Below, piece after piece: positions 11,583 through 23,396 of a stretch of 64,000 bases of DNA; the stretch's first letter is position 1; each line of letters starts with the position of its first letter. Both the position numbers and the translations under genes were made by a program. This stretch comes from Physcia stellaris (Eukaryota > Ascomycota > Lecanoromycetes > Caliciales > Physciaceae): assembly GCA_018902385.1 (NCBI GenBank), contig JABSSW010000066.1, forward strand, positions 124,001 through 188,000. The letters are read 5' to 3'. Under the pieces are notes generated by a model. It saw only the letters and a list, made by a program, of their open reading frames with translations, searched no databases and was not told the origin of the DNA.

Positions 11583-13372
11583 GAGCGACAGCATGGGGTT
11601 CAACCATGTTACTTCCGCCGTAGTCATTATTCGCTGCCTTCTAAGGTCAGAACATATCTTTCCTTATACGACTGGACTTACGCCCGAAACGGTTTTATGA
11701 ATCTGAAGCGTGCAAGCATTGGCTAAGGGCAAAGCCACGCTGCCAATCTGCTAGCTTTGGAAATTTGGAAGCAAATTATGCTTTGACCATCACTTTAACT
11801 CCCAGAATTTTACACGTTTGTCGGAACTATTGCTCGATCATGCTCTTCCGTAGCCGGCCGTTCATATTTTCCGAACGAATCGCTGAGGTGGTTTGTATAC
11901 CATGCAGGATAGGTCTTTGGGCACTGATACTTACAGCTGGTCTCAGTAGTACAGTACGAGTACCTACAAATCTGATATATCAACTGGATTGGAAACATGG
12001 TTGCTCCAATCCTACCACTCGAGCGCCAATAGAAAGATGAATGGTCAAGGCCACGATCATGGCCATTTGGAACTCGTCCGAGGCCGTGTTCTTGCAGCCT
12101 ATCCCAAATTCCTTTTTCGTGATGTCTGCAGAGATTACCTACCTCTTCCTATTTAAATACTCTTAGAGCAGGCAGGTAAACCATCTTCTTACTAGATTTT
12201 GTGCGAAATGTCACGATATTGAATTGATATCTTCATCCAAGTCTGCTAGGGAGGCAGTCAACAGTACTGAGCCACTCCAATCAGCCTTTGCTCTCCTTCT
12301 AGCTCTATCGTAGGTAGCATTCGTGTTTTTGGCCACAAAAGGCTTTTTTTTTGGCTTTAAGAACTATTTAGCTTCGGATTTCACGTTGTACTCCGTGGAA
12401 GTCCCCAAATCGCCTCGCACTATCATTAAAGCAGCAGGATGTTCCGATGGAGACTGCTACATACCTCAGTAATTACCTTGTTCAATTGTTCGCTTGTCAA
12501 TAAACGTCGAGATCTTCCCTTTACAGATTCCAGGTCACTCACTGTCAGGATCCAAACGAAAGCATGTACGTAGCCCTTCAAGATGGTCTTTCAATCGGCT
12601 TGTCTTTCGTCTAACCGTCATTGACTGGTCAGATGATGCAGGTCCTTCGCTTCCGATCCAGATGAACTGCCGTATGTAAGCAACAGTGGTAGAAATCGAT
12701 GCATTTGCGACTTTGAAGATAAGGTGCCGAGGGTGCGCCTTTGTCGACACTCGACATGAAAGTAGAGGGGCTTGAACGCTTTGCGCGCCTTATGCGCAGA
12801 TGATAAGGAAACAAATCCGGGGGAGGGCTGAAATGCTCGAAGATGAGCGGTCGGCGCCAGTCTCGAATGTAGGAACAAGAGCCAATGCTCTTCCGTCACA
12901 AGTTTTTACCCCACAGCTTCATCGGGTTTCAAGACAGCCGGGTGTCTTTCAAACGTTCTCGTCATGCATGTACCAGTAGAAGGGTCTAAAGCATGGCCAA
13001 TGTGGATGGCTGGACAGTTGCGCACGGTCAATCTTGGAGAGGCGATTTTGCTAGTGATCAGGCGGCTAGGGAAGCACCACGCAGCGGCAGCACCCCAGAT
13101 AAGCTATGACCGCTTCGCGCCTCGAGGAATTATCGCCAAGGTAGTGGCAAGGCGCGACTTATACAGAAATCTTCGACAATGACGCGTAGGCGGAAGAGCG
13201 GAGCGAATCTTTTTAACACCCACCATTGCTTGCGTTGCGAATCGGCAATGAGTGGTTTTCGAGCGGTGACCCTGTCTATATGAACGCTCTGCCCTGTTCG
13301 TCAAGTTGAGCTCATCTTATCCGACTCGTTCTCTAACTCAGTGCACAATCGATCTCCGTCTCGATCAAGCAA
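11583..13372. other. Intergenic, no gene seen
   Basis: This 1.8-kb stretch lies between LEU1 and the acetate-permease-family gene. Overlapping short frames occur on both strands at 12494-12899 and 12964-13304, but none shows a domain, splice-consistent extension or composition that would support a gene. It holds the LEU1 3' UTR and the promoter of the next gene; an AT-rich tattta-type run is at about 12150. No tRNA fold was recognised. Confidence 0.4.
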
Positions 13373-14593
13373 ATGACATTCTGGGAAGACTCTGAGCCGA
13401 GCCCAACTGCTACCATGGATCATTCAGAGAAGGAGAAGCGTTTTGGCCAGAACAATAGTGATGGTACTTTCAACCCAGCCTTTCCCTCCGTACAGAATGT
13501 ATCCGAAGACTCAGGCCGTCCGAATTTCCTCGAGTCGATACCATATCAGCTGAATGGAGATCACTCCAGCGAGGAAGCTCTCAAGAAGATACGTACCGCG
13601 AACACAATTGCCATCAGCCCCGGTAAATCGAACTTCCTCTCAATCGCAAAATATGGGAACAGAAAAGCTAACGGGCTCTTCAGAACTCTTCGAGAAACTG
13701 TATCTGAGTCCCCAAACTAATGTCAAGGGCGATCTTCGCTCCAAGTTTGCCAACCCGACTCCCATCGGCCTCCTTGGCTTTATCATGAGTCTCAGTCCTC
13801 TCGCATGTGAATTGATGGGCTGGAGAGGTGCCGGTCAGGCTGGTATCGCTGGCGTAGGATCCTATTACTTCATGGTAAGTTTTATCTCAGCGGTCATCTA
13901 CGTGAGCATTGAGCTAATACGGGTGGGACGCAGGGCGGTTTCTTGATGTCGCTGGGAGGGATTCTCGAGTTCTTCCTCGGCAACACATTTTCCTTTGTGG
14001 TCTTCTGTTCGTTTGGTAAGCCATCTTTGCCCTTTTAAGTCGACTAGAGTTACAGAATTACTGACTCACGTGAAGGCGGCTTCTGGTTCACTCTGGGCAG
14101 CACCCTGACGCCCGCTTTCAACGCCTACGGCGCCTACTCGCCGGACGACAACATCGCGCACGGCCTCACGAGCGAAGGTTTCCATGCTACCTACGGCTTC
14201 TTCCTGCTCTTCATGGGTCTTATGAGCCTGATCTATCTCGTTTGCGCTTTGCGAACAAATCTCGTCTTCGTCACTATCTTCCTGGGATTATTCCTCACGT
14301 TCGTCTTGCTGGCCGGGTCCTACTGGCAACTTGCCAACGGCAACATGGGCTTGTCTGTGCAATTGCAGGTCGCAGCTGCTGCCTTCGGGTTTATTGCTAC
14401 GTTGGCTGGATGGTGAGTAGTGTTGTGCAGTGAGTGGTGAGTTCGTAACGCTAAATGTGACGACAGGTGGATCTTCCTGGCGCAAATGCTGGCATCCGTC
14501 GATTTCCCTTATCCTCTTCCGGTCGGCGATATCAGCCATCTGATCAAGAGCGAGACCGAGAGGAAGTCGACGAAGAAGCAGTTCTCCGTCTGA
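13373..14593 (+). CDS. GPR1/FUN34/YaaH-family acetate permease
   Basis: This is a six-helix plasma-membrane carrier of the family that takes up acetate (yeast Ady2, Aspergillus AcpA). Five exons: 13373-13622, 13663-13875, 13935-14015, 14076-14412, 14467-14593; lengths sum to 1008 bases, 335 residues. The signature NPTPIGLLGF stands at the end of a hydrophilic N-terminal tail of about 110 residues. Hydrophobic segments follow: GLLGFIMSLSPLACEL, GGFLMSLGGILEFFLGNTF, FWFTLGSTLTPAFNAYGAY, FFLLFMGLMSLIYLVCALR, LVFVTIFLGLFLTFVLLAGS and QVAAAAFGFIATLAGWW. The first intron would be only 40 bases, shorter than the others here (54-60), so that join is the least certain. A second in-frame ATG at 13415 could also be the start. 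Acetate is the family substrate, not shown for this protein. Confidence 0.9.
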
Positions 14594-15777
14594 GCTCTGC
14601 TCGTTGGTGGCTGGCGTTCGGAGGTGGCAGGGGTTCAAAAGTTCCACGTTGTTTTCGATGCTGGCAGCTATTGCTGCGACAAAAAGACAGGGCTGTGTGA
14701 GGTTAGTGCCTAAAGGTATTAATTCCGGATTAGGGAGCATGTGTACGGATCTGCTGGAGACATGGGTGTCTGCGACTGGAATGTAAGATACTTAGGTGTA
14801 AAAGTCGATTCATGAAGTTAGATGTCTATTCAATGAAAAAAGCTTAAAGAATTCGTTGCCCCAATGATTGTTCCTTGGATCTGCATGCAATTTCATGTCG
14901 GTTTATTGTCATTTTGCTTACTACGAACAGCACTGCTCTCTTTCCCTTGTGTAAGCATACTTCCACCACATCAAGTCCATATCAATCTGATGATTATCGT
15001 CCTTCGTCTCTAGAAAAGATCTTGTTGTGTAATTGATGTGAGAAGGACACTTTCGAACTCGATAGCACGGCATTACGTAGCATAGAAGGCTCGACAAGAC
15101 TATATCCCTCAATTTCCTCGAGGAAGCCAATGCAACGATTTGAGCAGCCATATTTCTTGGTCATTTCGAATTGGATACCTGAGTGACCTAAACAGATGCT
15201 AAGATTTACGCTCAGAACATGCACCAGAACATTGCTCTGTACGCTAGCTCTTCGAGCCTACCTTCTCGGTAATACGCATGACTTGCAGCTATTAAGGTGG
15301 AAAAGTGGCCGACGGCAACGGGGTTTGTTTGGGGCGCTGTGTTCTGAAATAGTCGCCTGTGGGCTAAGGTAGGGCGACACAGCATCTCGACTCTCGGCTT
15401 TACAACTCACAAGTGATACGCTGTAGGTTTTGCGAGAGTAGCAAGCCCAGAGGCTCAACCCCAACCTTCTAAAGATGTTATCATGTCAGTCATGGGAATG
15501 TGAGGACAGAAAACAGGTAAAGAAGGGTTAGGAAGGATACAAAGAAAACTGGCGTGCGGAATCTTCTCGAACAATTCCAAGAGTAATGATGTTCAGGGTA
15601 TGCGAGTGACTATGCGGCAACAATGCTACAACTATGCTCCCTGATGAAGTGCCATGCTCCCAGCACCCAGCCTGTTGCAGCGCCTGATCCGGCGAGACTC
15701 CCTATCTCGTAAATACGTGTCGTGAATACATCGCTGTCGTAGAACTTCAAAATATACAGCCTGACTCCAAGGCATGA
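14594..15777. other. Convergent intergenic, no gene seen
   Basis: This stretch lies between the permease-family gene and BRO1, whose 3' ends face each other. Minus-strand frames at 14921-15224 and 15258-15464 have no start context, motif or splice extension that I trust. Probably the two 3' UTRs plus spacer. Confidence 0.4.
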
Positions 15778-18700
15778 TCATCTCCAGGCATTCAATCCAG
15801 CCCAGGGGTCGTTCTGTGCCTGCGTCGCTGGTTGCTGTTGCTGCTGCTGCTGTGGAGTCCCACTTCCATGTCTCATGGGCTGGTGATAGGCGTACCCTCC
15901 GGGACCGGCTGGATATGGCGCCGATGGGTTTCCAAAGTTCATCTGTTCGGATCCTGGGGGTGGTCCTGGAGGAGGAGGCGGAGGGACGTAGCCATGAGGT
16001 AGGTATTGGCCTTGTTGGTGTTGTTGTTGTTGGTGGTGATGCGGGTGCTGGAGATGATTTTGCTGCATGGGATTCGAGTGGTAGGGAGTCTGCGAGGGCG
16101 GAGGAGACACGGGAGTCTGATATGGGTATGCCATGGGATTATAAGGATCACTTATCGGATGGGCGCCGCCGAATGGTGAGTGGTTTCTGGCTAGCTCATG
16201 CTGATGAGGTGCGGGTGAGAAAGCATACTGGGCGTAATTCTGTGGAGGAGAGCTGACTGAAGAAGGTTGTGAAATAACCTTAGGCATCGGCGTAGGTTGA
16301 GAATAATGGGGAGATGAAAGGGATGGAGACTTAACAGAGGAGTAAGAGTCGCTAGGGTGGGAAGGGCGGGAAGGTGGCACTGGGCGTGAAGATGATGATC
16401 TTGTAGGGGAGGCGGAAGAAGACGGCTCGACCGACATACGCTCCATGAGCTCTCGCAACCTGTCTCGTTCGCGGTCTGCTTGACCACCAACACTGCTAGC
16501 TTTGTCTCGCTCAATTTGACCGAGCAGCTGCGCACCTTCTGAACGCCGGTTGCTGACGAATGTTTCGACATTCTTCTCAAGACTTTCCACGGTATCTTTC
16601 ATCTCGGAGTAGAAGCTCTGAGCCCTCATTAGCCCGTCGATGAGGTCGTTGAAGGCCTGGAAAATCTTCTTATATCTTGACAGCACCATGTTGCGCTGGC
16701 GGGTGTAATTCTCATATTTCGCTTGTTCAGATCGCACCCTCTTGTCTTGGAGTAGATCACCGTAGGTCTTCGTCAATTCCTTCAACAGTGCAGTTTGCTT
16801 GTGGCTTGCCTGGAGCAGACGGTTTTGATGTGGCCTAAACTTCTCGAGCTCAGCCTGAAAAAGCTGGTTCTCATGGTTGGCAATTGATTTCTTGTTTAAT
16901 ATCAGTACATTGGAGATATCGTCATTATGCACCTAGAGAAGGTCAGTAAGGAGTCTCATAGTAAAGGTTGTTACAAAAGACCATACTTTCTCCTTAAGAT
17001 CTTTGAGAACCTGGGCTCTATCGCGCTTGATCAGGTTCAACTTTTTCAATGTATCCTCCACCTTGGCAATCTGGTCAGCGACGGGTGTTCCACCTTCTCC
17101 ATAATCCTCGTCCAAGAGGTTGCCTTCCCTGCTGGGGGACATAGGGCTTCCAATACCGTTCATACCCTTACCGCGGTTTGCACCAGCTTTCAACATGGCA
17201 CGCTGGTAGAGAACGTCGGCTTCATCTGTTTCTCCTGCAGATCTCATTTCATCAAAGTCAATTTCGTACTGGCGCGACGTGCTGTGGAGCTGGCCATCGC
17301 TGCCACTGGCTTCATCAATTGCGCCACGGTAACTTCTTACGTCGTTGCGAAGTGTGGACGTGAGCCGTGAACTTGGCTGCTGTACCCAATCTGAGCCATA
17401 CTTGGACCGCATCTTTTCACAAACGCTTTCTTCCATATCCAATTGTTTAGTACATCTGTCCAAAGTGCTCAGTATCTCGTTTTTGTCCAGCTGCAGAGAG
17501 TCGAACGCGCCACTGAAAGATTCATGGCCAGCTAACTCCTCGCACCAGGACTTGAACTCTTCATCGACTGTAGTCTCTTGATCCATACCGCCCTTCAAGA
17601 CGTTCAAACTATTAGGTAGCTTTAGGTAGTCCAGACTTGCAGCCATCTCACCATTAGCGGTCTCCACAGCTTCCGCCTCTGCACGGATGAGCTTAGCCTT
17701 CTCTTCGTCATACAGGCTTGCGGATTCAGTGACCGACATAGGCACAATCTTCTGAAAGATATCGGGACCGATTATCCTTTGAATATCCTGCCCCTGATAC
17801 AATTCGCTGACAGGTATTGCTTTTGCAGCTGGTAATTTAGGTATCACACTTAATCCAGCTTCAGCAGGAACACTTTGATGATAGATGAAATCATTATCCT
17901 TGTTGAAAGACGCAAGCTTTTCCTGGACGTTCGCAACATGCCGTTTGGTTGACTCGGTCAGACTTGAGCCTGACTCGGAGCTAAGATTTGAATTTGGCGG
18001 AACAGAGAAAGGGAAAGCACTAGCTATCCGCACCGCATCTCGTCCTTCAAGCTCTGCCAGCTGTAATCTCGCAATCGCTGTGCCATGTGAGTTCGCATCA
18101 TCATCGGCCATTGCCTGGTAGAACTGAGCGACGGAAGACAAGTAATTAGATTTGATTTGCACGACTTGCAACCAGACTTTGTCGAATATTCCTTTTGTGA
18201 CATTCTCGGAAACACCCTCCACAGCTTGGGTATATAAATATGCTGCTTGACTTGCAAGTTTGGCAAGCAGACCAACTTTTTTGTGATCCGCGACTTGCTT
18301 CTCCAAGAATACCTCTTGACCCTGGGCCAACATGACACCAATTAAAGTCTTGACGGTGTCTCTGCTCAAATCGGTTGAAGGGGCGTGTAAGAAGTTTTCG
18401 TTGATATATGTAAACATCCCCGCGGCGGCTTGAAATGAATGATACGCTGTCTTGAGACCGGTATCATCGAACCTGTTTTGATTCGCTGCATGGCATGAGA
18501 GCACTGCCGATATGTTGAAAATAATGGAGGCCTTTTCGAAAGCTAAGGAGTACTGCGAAGTCGGCTTTTGTGTAAATGCGTCGAACCTGAATACCAGATA
18601 TCAGCATCCACAAGAGGACGACGATATTCGGCAGCCTATACCCACCAAGTGAACGATATCTTAATGTGATTTTCGTCGACGGGGAATCTCAAATCCAGCA

Positions 18701-18944
18701 ATTCCAATTGACCGTAGTATCTATACAACAAATCTCTCCCAGCTGCACTGTCTTTTCCTGCGCCTCTCATATCTTGCCGCAGTCTATTGAGAGTATTGCA
18801 CTCTTCGGCATATTTCTCGGGATCATCACCATAGGTTTGCCTGATATAGCCCTTCAATGGCTGAACCCAATCAATTTCTTGCGTCTGTTTGAGCGGACAT
18901 GATATCATCGGTGGCTGCAACATCGTCGCCGCTTGTATCGACAA
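15778..18944 (-). CDS. BRO1: BRO1-domain vacuolar sorting protein (Alix/Bro1)
   Basis: Bro1 binds the ESCRT-III subunit Snf7 on endosomes and recruits the deubiquitinase Doa4 during multivesicular-body sorting. Three exons: 18944-18646, 18586-16987, 16932-15778; total 3054 bases, up to 1017 residues. Both introns are short (59 and 54 bases) and the joins give KISFTW/FDAFTQKP and LKDLKEK/VHNDDISN. The Bro1 domain (about 1-390) has ISCPLKQT and the strongly conserved DLLYRYYGQLELLDLRFPVD. A coiled V domain follows (about 400-720), ending in a helical region rich in charged residues. The C-terminal 200 residues are rich in Pro, His and Gln, including a PPPPPPGPPPG run and a Q7 tract, and end in DPWAGLNAWR, typical of Bro1 tails that bind Doa4. 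A second ATG at 18923 gives MLQPPMISCP and fits relatives better than the first. Confidence 0.95.
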
Positions 18945-19780
18945 TTGCGGAGAACTTAGACAATTCGTGTGCTGCCCGTGGAGCCGGGTTAGCGGCCGAG
19001 TCGCTGGTAAATGGGTGCCTGTTGCTGCCTTGACTGCCTAGCGTTAAGCAAGGAGTGATCCGGATCAAAACTAGAACTCATCGTACTGAAGGACTCCCTG
19101 TTCATGTGGAATAAGTCTTTGGCCGAGTGTGCTATATCGGCAATTGTCCAGCGCTGTCATACCTTACTCCCGAAGTGTCTAACGTATTCGAATAAGCTAA
19201 TGTATCGATACGGTTTCGATATCTCTAGGGGTTACTGGGCCGAATACTCCGTACCTCAGCACTTACTACAAGACAGGCTCAGGTCACAGTAAGGTCTTAA
19301 TGTAATAGTCAGCAACGATCAGCAACGGTCGTGCTATCGCGAGGAAGTTCGACTATTGTTTCTCTTTGGGGTTTCCCTAGGATTTGTGGCTACTCTAACC
19401 GTAGGCGCCGAGCCCAAAAACGCAGTGTGATTGATAACGAGGACTCACGATCATCAACTTATACAGCCTGAAAGACCTCGTGACACCTGCTTCACGACTA
19501 GATCTTTACAGCCCAAACACCTGGCGCATTACAAGCGCCCAGATTAAGGGTTTACCTAAACAGTCTAACGACTCATTGGCTAGACTCCGACGCCGATAGA
19601 GTTCAGACTCTTGAAAGGGGTTTGTTCAATGCTTTAATATACAGTCACCTCACAAATAATCGTTTGGACACCACTCTACAGTCCTGCTTGCAAGACCGCA
19701 TGATGATTTCATGACCCCAACACCCTTGCCATCGCTATGTGGAAATGCAAAACTTGTGCCGACCGACAAGCTAGACGACA
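18945..19780. other. Intergenic, no gene seen
   Basis: This holds the 5' flank of BRO1 and the 3' flank of MDJ1. Small frames at 18871-19068 (minus) and 19104-19292 (plus) lack support. Confidence 0.4.
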
Positions 19781-21377
19781 CTATCCGGAGCCTGCAGCTT
19801 TCTTGGGCTCTTCCTTTTCCTCTCCCTTTGGGCTCGAACTTGGATCCTCATGGGGAACGTCATCGTGTTGATGGGTTAACCTGTGCCAGGCTGATTTGAG
19901 GAAGCCTTCGTTTTTGTGAGACTCAGCTTTCGAAGCTGCTGCATCATGACCAGACGGGGATTGGGTTGAACTAAAGAGTCATCAGCGTATCTCAACCGAA
20001 AGCCTGAAGGCGAATTCTACTCACCTTGTTTGTCCTACATTCATGATCCTTTTTGCGTTGCTATCACCTAAGTCATCCGCAAGCATTTCCAATAATGTTC
20101 TTTGGTTGGCACTGAGGTACTTGGGCATTGCGACCTTGAATTCGACCCGTAGATCGCCAGCTGCATTTCTGCGGCTCCCCAACTTAGGCATGCCCATGCC
20201 CCCCAATGTGACCTTATCCCCTGTATTAGTCCCAGTGGTAACTTTGAGCTTGACTTCGCCTTCAAGAGTCGGGATTTTGACCTCGCCACCGAGCACGGCC
20301 GTCGTCAAAGGTATTGAAGCAGTATAGAGGACATCTGCTCCAGATCGTCCGAACTTTGAATCTTGGGCAACCCTGATGAAGACGTATAGATCTCCTCGCG
20401 TCGAACGTGCATTGGGGTTTGCGGCTTTTCCAGTTGGTGCTGCATCACCCTCACCAGAAACACGGATGCGCATGCCATCTTCAACTCCTCCTGGTATGTC
20501 GACATTCACAGTCTTCCGCTCCCTGACCACACCACCACCTTTGCAAGTCCCGCATTCACCGCCTTTAGGGATAACAACTCCTTGACCTCCACAAGCGTCA
20601 CATGTGCTGGCCATCTGGAAACCGGCTTGAACGAAATGCACCTTGGTGCCAGACCCTCCACATCTCTTGCACTGGGTCCTGCTCTGTCCCTTTTTCAACC
20701 CGACCCCATTGCAAGTCCCACATGGTACAAGCGGAGTAAGGAAAATGTCTTTGGCGGTGCCCTTGGCCGCATCCATAAATGAGATGTTCGTTTGAACTTC
20801 TATATCCTGGCCAACGAGGACCTCCTCTTGAAAAGGGTTCTGGCCCCTGGATCTTCGACCCCCTCCACCACCCATGAAAGCCCCAAAGAGATCTTCGAAG
20901 TTGATATCGGCGCCTTGACTGAACCCTTGAAAGCCACCTGCGCCTTGACCAAAAGGTCCTGCACCTCCCCCTCCGCTGGGGTCATACTGGGCACCTTGGT
21001 CAAACGCTGCTGCTCCGTAACTATCCCAGGCCTCCTTTTTCTTTGGATCGGAGAGCATTTCATATGCAGTTTGCGCCTCGGCAAATCGATCTTTAGCCCC
21101 TGCATCTTTGTTGGTATCTGGGTGATATTTCTTGGCTAGACCATAGTATGCTTTCTTGATATCGGTTGCAGTTGCTCCCTTATTAACCCCTAGTATTCTG
21201 TATGGGTCCTTGGTTGCTTGTGGTACGGGACTTGCGTGGAATAACTGAGCTCAAACGGGGGAATAAGTAAGCTGGTGTGGTTAGATAACGCAGTCATGAC
21301 TCACCCTTCTTGGCGATAACGTCGATCCTGGCTGACATGGTGGTGCTCGAGGTCGCTTGGAGTATTCGTTTGCGCAT
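19781..21377 (-). CDS. MDJ1: Mitochondrial DnaJ (Hsp40) co-chaperone
   Basis: Mdj1 works with mitochondrial Hsp70 in folding and protection of matrix proteins. Three exons: 21377-21305, 21249-20025, 19970-19781; 1488 bases, 495 residues. The J domain spans about residues 39-100 (DPYRILGV, then YHPDTNKD with the HPD motif). A Gly/Phe-rich stretch follows ([18 protein letters not shown]). The zinc-binding region near 200-265 has four CxxCxGxG repeats: [32 protein letters not shown]. The C-terminal substrate domain is complete, and the last exon adds [20 protein letters not shown] and a Lys/Glu tail. An apparent stop right after GQTR lies in a GTGAGT donor, which is why the last exon is easy to miss. 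The N-terminus before LFHASP is short (about 30 residues) but basic and hydroxylated, as expected for a presequence. The ATG at 21338 is an alternative start. Confidence 0.94.
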
Positions 21378-22109
21378 TTGAGCGCGTCGCTGAATGCTCT
21401 TATTTGTGCTCTCCTTATGATGGTTTTTCTATGACATGTGCGCGATGAGGATCCCAGTGATCGTAGGGGCGGTATGACCCGGATTGGCAAGCTACCGCCT
21501 ACACAAGACATTCTGCTGCCCAGAAGAGCTTCAGAGCATCAAGATTGTAGTCTCGCAACCGGTGCGATCAACGAGGATGCAGTAGGAGTTGCAGTGAATT
21601 GGGCAAAAAAGATTGATCGTCACGTTAGGCTTAGCGTCATTATTACAGGTCCACCATGTCAGAAAATTACATGTATTAATTCTACCACCCGAACAAACCT
21701 GAGAAACCGATTTCATCCTTACATCATTGCTCACATCGTCACAATACTCCACCAAATGAATTGAGCAAACGACAGCCCGACTTGGGAAAACCACTCAGTC
21801 CAAATTTGTATTCATATCCCCTCGATCACTTAATGTTCTGGATCCCAAAGACGGCTCAACTTGGTCTGATGATTGATCCATATCTTTGTATCGGCACTTG
21901 GCTGTGTCAGGGGTGAGTGATTAATGCTCTGATATAGCAAAAAAGACAGCGGGCTCTAGCATGTTATTCTGGATATCGCAAACTCTCCATAATATAGCCA
22001 CTCTCATCTGGTGATCGACTTGCCATTAAACAAAAATCCATTTCCTCGACATTCTAAAGAATTCCAAAATAGCGTTCTAGACCAAAAGCATGCGTTGCGA
22101 TCCCAAAGC
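21378..22109. other. Intergenic, no gene seen
   Basis: This holds the MDJ1 promoter and the SAP30 3' flank. Frames at 21438-21764 and 21531-21794 overlap on opposite strands and show nothing recognisable. Confidence 0.4.
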
Positions 22110-22746
22110 TCATTTTGCTCTCGCAGGTTCGAATCGTGTACGAAATGACTTGCCTACAAGCGACATGATTAGCTAGCAAGTCCTTCGAATCTTGTCAAAA
22201 TATCCTACCATGATTTTGTACCGTATACAAGAAGCTAGTGATTGTCTCTGGCTCACTCGTCATTGCAGCATTGAAATCTTTCCTTACTACGAATGCGAGG
22301 TTCTCTTTGCTGGCTCTTCTTCGGTCCTTGTGTAGTGCCATGGTTGGCGATGAAGCTGCAACTCCAGGCCGAGTCAAGACGTTTTGGTTGTATGAGGATA
22401 GGAACGGGGCAGGCGTATTCAGATGATGCGCTTGCCTATAGGCATTGAGGACAGATACGTCGAACGATGTCCAATGGACCTAAAGATAACGACTGAATTC
22501 AGTATCCTTTACCAAAGCTTGATCAAGCGAGGTAGAAACCTTCTCTGCCATATTGAAGCTGTCGTCGTGCTGAGAGCCTGAAACAGCAGTTACGTCTTTG
22601 AGGTTACTCCCGACCGCGATGCCCAGACCTTGGTGCCGGCGAGCTTTCGCGATCGCTGACGAGATTACGCCTGGTTGTTTGTCTCTTATGCTGGAGCTCT
22701 CTGACCTGGAATCCTCGTGAAGTGCGCGAAAACGTTGAGGGGCCAT
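22110..22746 (-). CDS. SAP30: Sin3-binding histone deacetylase subunit, Sap30-like
   Basis: Sap30 is a small subunit of the Rpd3L/Sin3 histone deacetylase complex; its C-terminal domain binds Sin3. The gene is split: 22746-22540, 22479-22209, 22153-22110, summing to 522 bases, 173 residues. The N-terminus (MAPQRFRALHEDSRSESSS) resembles other fungal Sap30 proteins. The Sin3-binding region runs from VHWTSFDVSVLNAYRQAHHL through NTPAPFLSSYNQNVL, SKENLAFVVRKDFNAA and ETITSFLYTVQNHGKSFRTR to the end. Intron 2 (55 bases) has a good GTAGGA donor. Intron 1 (60 bases) has a weak GTTTCT donor but a good CTTTAG acceptor; without it an in-frame TAG precedes VHWTSF. Length and domain order fit the family. 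The assignment rests on remembered family patterns, not a search. Confidence 0.82.
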
Positions 22747-23396
22747 GTACCCAAAAAATCCTGTCCCCTAGTAGACCATCGCTGATTCCTCATGCAACTC
22801 ACTTCTCCACAATTTCCCAATACATCCGAGATGGAGGAAGTATAGTGGTGATAGGAGCTCCTCATGAGCCCGTAATGTTCTCAATTTCCCAGACTCGCAC
22901 CGTTGAATGAACGGGTCGGCCCGGAAAAATGCATGTCTTACTTTTAGCTTGCTCTCGGCCTAACTCGCTACGTAATATTAATGTACGTACTACCATACTA
23001 CCTGACCTACGAGTAAAACAGTTCAACCGTCAATCAACTTTTAGCTGCGATCATTCGGTTGAGTGATAATATCACCGAGTACTCCGTACGCAGTGCTTAA
23101 GGTTGGTCTACCTTTTAAGCTACAGACCACGACGGGAGACGAATTATCAAACACCTTTCGCTGAAGGGAATAATTAGATATTACTTGTACTTTATTCCTT
23201 TCAATGTACGGAGATCTTAATCAAAGGCTTGAGTTGCCCTTGTACCTACAATTAACACGCTGTTGACGTCGTCTGTATGCTAGAGATATGTAAGGCTATT
23301 CCCATTCACACTTTTTGAGTATATAAGTAAAGAATCGCTCTTGCCGCCAACGCCGAAGGGTATAGCCTCCCAATAAAAAAACGCCGGCAAAATTGA
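22747..23396. other. Intergenic, no gene seen
   Basis: This holds the SAP30 promoter and the 3' flank of the transcription-factor gene. One small plus-strand frame (22722-22910) is unsupported. Confidence 0.4.

Noticed and set aside
22120-22145. ggttcgaatc resembling a tRNA T-loop
   Set aside because: It falls within the last exon of SAP30 on the other strand, and no acceptor or anticodon stems can be paired around it. No tRNA was found in the window.
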